Source: Flavobacterium sp.
GTDB lineage: Bacteria; Bacteroidota; Bacteroidia; Flavobacteriales; Flavobacteriaceae
Direction: 5' to 3'
Length of the DNA stretch: 10,000 nt
Assembly (NCBI RefSeq): GCF_020217025.1
Contig: NZ_JAIWOF010000145.1
Location: 1-10,000, forward strand
The translations under genes and the position numbers were made by a program. Positions 7,744-10,000 of this stretch are shown here, one piece after another (within the stretch, counting starts at the first letter, position 1; each line of letters opens with the position of its first letter). Under the pieces are notes generated by a model. It was not told the origin of the DNA. It made no database searches and worked only from the letters and a program-made list of their open reading frames with translations.

Positions 7744-7756
7744 CTGAGTATCTTTG
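7726..7756 (+). promoter_or_regulatory. Bacteroidota-type promoter for purK operon
   Basis: TTG (7726-7728), 20 bases, then TATCTTTG (7749-7756), a perfect TAnnTTTG -7 box. Transcription would begin near 7763, leaving a leader of about 16 bases before the purK ATG at 7779. The site also rules out the upstream in-frame TTG at 7740 as a start codon. Assigned by consensus only. Confidence 0.75.
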
Positions 7757-7778
7757 CGCAAACAACAACTACAACGAA

Positions 7779-8933
7779 ATGAATTATTTTTCTTCTGATT
7801 TTAAATTAGGAATTTTAGGAGGAGGTCAATTAGGAAAAATGCTTTTGACTGAAACTCGAAAATTCGATATTCAAACTTTAGTTTTAGAACCAAGCGAAGA
7901 AGCTCCAGCACGATACAGTTGCAACGGATTTTACAAAGGCAGTTTAATGGATTTTGATACCGTTTACCAATTTGGTAAAATGGTCGATTTGTTAACCATC
8001 GAAATTGAAAATGTAAACCTAGACGCTTTAGATAAATTGGAAGAAGAAGGATTACCGATTTACCCTTCGCCAAAAACCTTACGTTTGATTCAAAACAAAG
8101 GAAAACAAAAAGATTATTACGTTTCAAACGATATTCCTACTTCGCCACACCAACGTTTTGTTGATTTGAACGATTTAAGAAACGCTTTAGCAAAAGACGA
8201 ATTAGAATTTCCTTTTGTATGGAAATGTGCTCAGTTTGGTTACGACGGAAATGGCGTTAAAATTTGTCGCTCCGCATTAGATTTGGTAAAACTTCCTGAT
8301 GTAGAATGTATTGCAGAAGAAATGGTTCCGTTTAAAAATGAATTGGCAGTAATTGTGGCTCGTTCGGTTTCTGGAGAAGTGAAAACCTATCCAGTAGTAG
8401 AAATGGAATTTCATCCTGAAGCGAATCAAGTAGAATACGTAATTTGTCCAGCACGTATCGATGAAAAAGTGGCTCAAAAAGCTACTGAAGTTGCTTTGAA
8501 AGTTTCGGAAGCTTTCAATCATGTTGGATTATTGGCTGTTGAAATGTTTCAAACAGAAGACGATGAAATTTTGGTAAATGAAGTTGCACCAAGACCACAT
8601 AATTCAGGACATTATTCGATTGAAGCGAGTTATACTTCGCAATTTGAAAACCATTTACGTGCTATTTTAAACTTACCTTTAGGAAACACCGATAGCAAAG
8701 TTGCCGGAATTATGGTAAATTTGGTTGGTGAAGAAGGTTATTCTGGACAAGTAGTTTACGAAAACATAGAAAAAATCATGGCGATTGATGGCGTAACACC
8801 TCATATTTACGGAAAAAGAGAAACGCGACCTTTCCGAAAAATGGGTCACGTTACGATTGTAAATGAAGATATGACCGAAGCGAGAAAAATTGCGGAGGAA
8901 GTTAAGAATTCAATTAGGGTAATTAGCCAATAA
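7779..8933 (+). CDS. purK: N5-carboxyaminoimidazole ribonucleotide synthase
   Basis: Uses ATP and bicarbonate to carboxylate AIR to N5-CAIR in de novo purine synthesis; cytoplasmic ATP-grasp enzyme. The 384 residues match the family length. Seen are the N-terminal GILGGGQLGKM (11-21), EIENVN (75-80), YPSPKTLRLIQNKGKQKDYY (95-114), the ATP-binding loop QFGYDGNG (152-159), EEMVPFKNELAVIVAR (180-195), the metal/substrate segment NEVAPRPHNSGHYSIEA (267-283), and HIYGK plus RKMGHVT (342-346, 353-359) near the C-terminus. The reading frame extends upstream to a TTG at 7740, but that lies before the -7 box; ATG 7779 gives the usual MNYFSSDFKLGILGGGQLG start. It heads an operon with a small membrane protein gene and purE, the reverse of the purE-purK order of enterobacteria. 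Confidence 0.97.
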   Translation: MNYFSSDFKLGILGGGQLGKMLLTETRKFDIQTLVLEPSEEAPARYSCNGFYKGSLMDFDTVYQFGKMVDLLTIEIENVNLDALDKLEEEGLPIYPSPKTLRLIQNKGKQKDYYVSNDIPTSPHQRFVDLNDLRNALAKDELEFPFVWKCAQFGYDGNGVKICRSALDLVKLPDVECIAEEMVPFKNELAVIVARSVSGEVKTYPVVEMEFHPEANQVEYVICPARIDEKVAQKATEVALKVSEAFNHVGLLAVEMFQTEDDEILVNEVAPRPHNSGHYSIEASYTSQFENHLRAILNLPLGNTDSKVAGIMVNLVGEEGYSGQVVYENIEKIMAIDGVTPHIYGKRETRPFRKMGHVTIVNEDMTEARKIAEEVKNSIRVISQ

Positions 8934-8953
8934 GACAATGTGTCAATTTGAAA

Positions 8954-9256
8954 ATGATAAAACATTTTTTTAAAATAAGTTTTTATTCGTTTGTCACATT
9001 TTGTGTATTTAACTTTAGTTTTCTACTAATTCAAATTTATTTTAGATTAAAAGTTAAAGAAATCCCTGAAATCAACATTGGCTTTCCGTTTAATTTCTAT
9101 TCTATTTTTTGGTTAGATGGAAATGACTTACATCATGGTGCTGATTTAAAAAAATTTATTTTCAACTTAATAATATTTTGGCTAATAGTGTTTTTATTTT
9201 ATTTATTGAAAACAAAAAATTTTAATTTAACAACAAAACATAAACAACAAAAATGA
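8954..9256 (+). CDS. Small two-helix membrane protein of unknown function
   Basis: A 100-residue, Phe- and Ile-rich protein that I do not recognise. Two hydrophobic segments, at about 8-30 (FVTFCVFNFSFLLIQIYF) and 68-86 (FIFNLIIFWLIVFLFYLL), flank a polar loop containing PEINIGFPFNFY and DGNDLHHGADLKK. The tail is basic (KTKNF to KHKQQK). Lys residues before helix 1 and after helix 2 suggest both ends are cytoplasmic and the loop faces the periplasm. It starts 20 bases after purK, and its TGA overlaps the purE ATG in ATGA, so it is coupled to purE translation. A TTG at 8948 in the same frame is a less likely start than ATG 8954. It is more A+T-rich than its neighbours, partly because of Phe, Ile and Lys codons. 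The position implies co-expression with purine synthesis but proves no role in it. Confidence 0.75.
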   Translation: MIKHFFKISFYSFVTFCVFNFSFLLIQIYFRLKVKEIPEINIGFPFNFYSIFWLDGNDLHHGADLKKFIFNLIIFWLIVFLFYLLKTKNFNLTTKHKQQK

Positions 9257-9735
9257 GCAAAGTAGCCATAATAATGGGAAGCATTTCGGACATGCCGGTA
9301 ATGCAAGAAGCCATCGACATATTAAAAGGATTTGATATCGAAACCGAAGTAGATATTGTTTCGGCACATCGTACACCTGAAAAACTATTTGATTTCAGTA
9401 AAAATGCACACGAAAGAGGTATTTCAGTAATTATTGCTGGTGCTGGCGGTGCGGCTCATTTACCTGGAATGGTTGCTTCTATGTCGCCACTTCCTGTAAT
9501 TGGAGTTCCCGTGAAATCTAGCAATTCTATTGATGGTTGGGATTCGGTTTTATCAATTTTACAAATGCCTGGTGGCGTTCCTGTAGCAACCGTTGCTTTA
9601 AACGGAGCAAAAAATGCTGGAATCTTAGCCGCACAAATTATCGGAAGTTCTGATAAATGCGTTTTAGATAAAATAATAGCTTACAAAGAAGGATTGAAAC
9701 AAGCCGTTTTAAAAGCTTCGGAAGGATTGAAATAA
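9253..9735 (+). CDS. purE: N5-carboxyaminoimidazole ribonucleotide mutase, class I
   Basis: Converts N5-CAIR, the PurK product, into CAIR in de novo purine synthesis; a small cytoplasmic protein, octameric in known members. The 160 residues match class I PurE. Seen are VAIIMGSISDMPVM (4-17) with the phosphate-binding GSxSD, the catalytic segment SAHRTPEKL (37-45), GAGGAAHLPGMVAS (63-76), IGVPV (83-87) and QMPGGVPVATVA (104-115). A partner purK in the same operon supports class I (mutase) over class II (AIR carboxylase). The ATG overlaps the stop of the preceding membrane protein gene by ATGA. A strong terminator follows eight bases after the stop. Confidence 0.98.
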   Translation: MSKVAIIMGSISDMPVMQEAIDILKGFDIETEVDIVSAHRTPEKLFDFSKNAHERGISVIIAGAGGAAHLPGMVASMSPLPVIGVPVKSSNSIDGWDSVLSILQMPGGVPVATVALNGAKNAGILAAQIIGSSDKCVLDKIIAYKEGLKQAVLKASEGLK

Positions 9736-9742
9736 AAATAGA

Positions 9743-9773
9743 AAATCCCGAGTTATTACTAATTCGGGATTTC
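9743..9773 (+). terminator. Rho-independent terminator after purE
   Basis: AAATCCCGA (9743-9751) pairs with TCGGGATTT (9764-9772). Inside lie a G-T wobble and three more pairs (TTA/TAA) around the loop TTAC, giving a 13-pair stem. The T tract is short (three T merging with the stem, then CTACTC). The stem is nevertheless the strongest hairpin in the window and closes the purK operon. Confidence 0.8.
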
Positions 9774-9894
9774 TACTCACAATTAAGTGACAACTATAAA
9801 AAAATTCTACTCTCTCTCTGTTTGGGGCAAAAAGGATGTTCCTACATCATTTCATCGACAAAATTATACACTTTATCGGTAAAAACAAATTTTT

Positions 9895-10000
9895 ATGACA
9901 CTTTTTTTAAAAAAATTTACAACAAAATACGATACGGCGCCTTTTAGTAAGATTAAACTTTCAGATTATAAAGAGGCTTTTGAAAAAACAATTGAATTAG
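9895..10000 (+). CDS. M3-family metallopeptidase, N-terminal fragment cut by window end
   Basis: The frame opens at ATG 9895 and runs off the window after 35 codons. The visible residues include FTTKYDTAPFSKIKLSDYKEAF, matching the start of cytoplasmic or periplasmic M3 zinc peptidases (oligopeptidase A and peptidyl-dipeptidase Dcp group), whose N-termini carry a similar PFxxIKxxxYxxAFExAI pattern. The HExxH zinc site would be several hundred residues further on and is not in the window, so activity cannot be judged and the call rests on a short match. No signal peptide is evident. The gene follows the purE terminator after about 120 bases, so it should have its own promoter. Confidence 0.72.
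   Translation, partial: MTLFLKKFTTKYDTAPFSKIKLSDYKEAFEKTIEL

Noticed and set aside
7740..7778. Upstream TTG start for purK adding 13 residues
   Set aside because: The extra codons run across the TATCTTTG -7 box and the added residues do not fit the PurK N-terminus; ATG 7779 gives the usual start and a sensible leader.
7801..8522. Minus-strand frames of 108 and 81 codons inside purK
   Set aside because: Antisense to a complete, motif-rich purK; translations are Phe/Ile/Arg-rich without domain features.

Overview
The window looks like a chromosomal housekeeping stretch from a member of the Flavobacteriaceae (phylum Bacteroidota), most likely Flavobacterium or a close relative. The signs are strong A+T richness, no obvious Shine-Dalgarno sequences, promoters of the Bacteroidota type (TTG, spacer of 17-23, TAnnTTTG), an S46 dipeptidyl-peptidase and a secreted carboxypeptidase-regulatory-like protein. 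The genus is an inference; there is no rRNA or species marker here.

Layout. Positions 1-1137 (+) hold the 3' part of a secreted protein with a carboxypeptidase-regulatory-like beta-sandwich domain. It converges on an S46 serine peptidase of DPP7 type (1188-3335, -), and the two share a compact two-way terminator. Further right, four minus-strand genes are read in the order hpt (7062-6532), adk (6501-5929), a CNNM/CBS-domain membrane protein of the hemolysin C/CorC family (5809-4535) and obgE (4530-3520). They start at a good promoter at 7088-7119. A hairpin with a T tract lies between adk and the CBS gene, and a clean terminator follows obgE. A divergent gene for a small all-helical, HEAT-like protein begins at 7159 (+). 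It is followed by a purine operon: purK (7779-8933), a small two-helix membrane protein (8954-9256) and purE (9253-9735), with its own promoter and a strong terminator. The last 106 bases are the 5' end of an M3-family metallopeptidase gene.

How the genes relate. PurK and PurE together make carboxyaminoimidazole ribonucleotide in de novo purine synthesis by the bacterial two-enzyme route. Hpt salvages hypoxanthine/guanine, and Adk balances adenine nucleotides. ObgE is a ribosome-associated GTPase whose activity follows guanine nucleotide levels. The centre of the window is therefore a nucleotide-metabolism neighbourhood flanked by peptidases.

Starts corrected. purK is called from ATG 7779, because the longer TTG-initiated frame runs through its promoter. 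The membrane protein is called from ATG 8954. hpt starts at GTG 7062, and the first gene is open from base 1.

I did not find a mobile element, CRISPR array, RNA gene, defence system or a clearly new system. The points most worth a second look are the unrecognised membrane protein coupled to purE, the 14-bp tandem repeat that supplies the -33 box of purK, the hairpin just ahead of the CBS-domain gene, and the small helical protein between the divergent purine loci.
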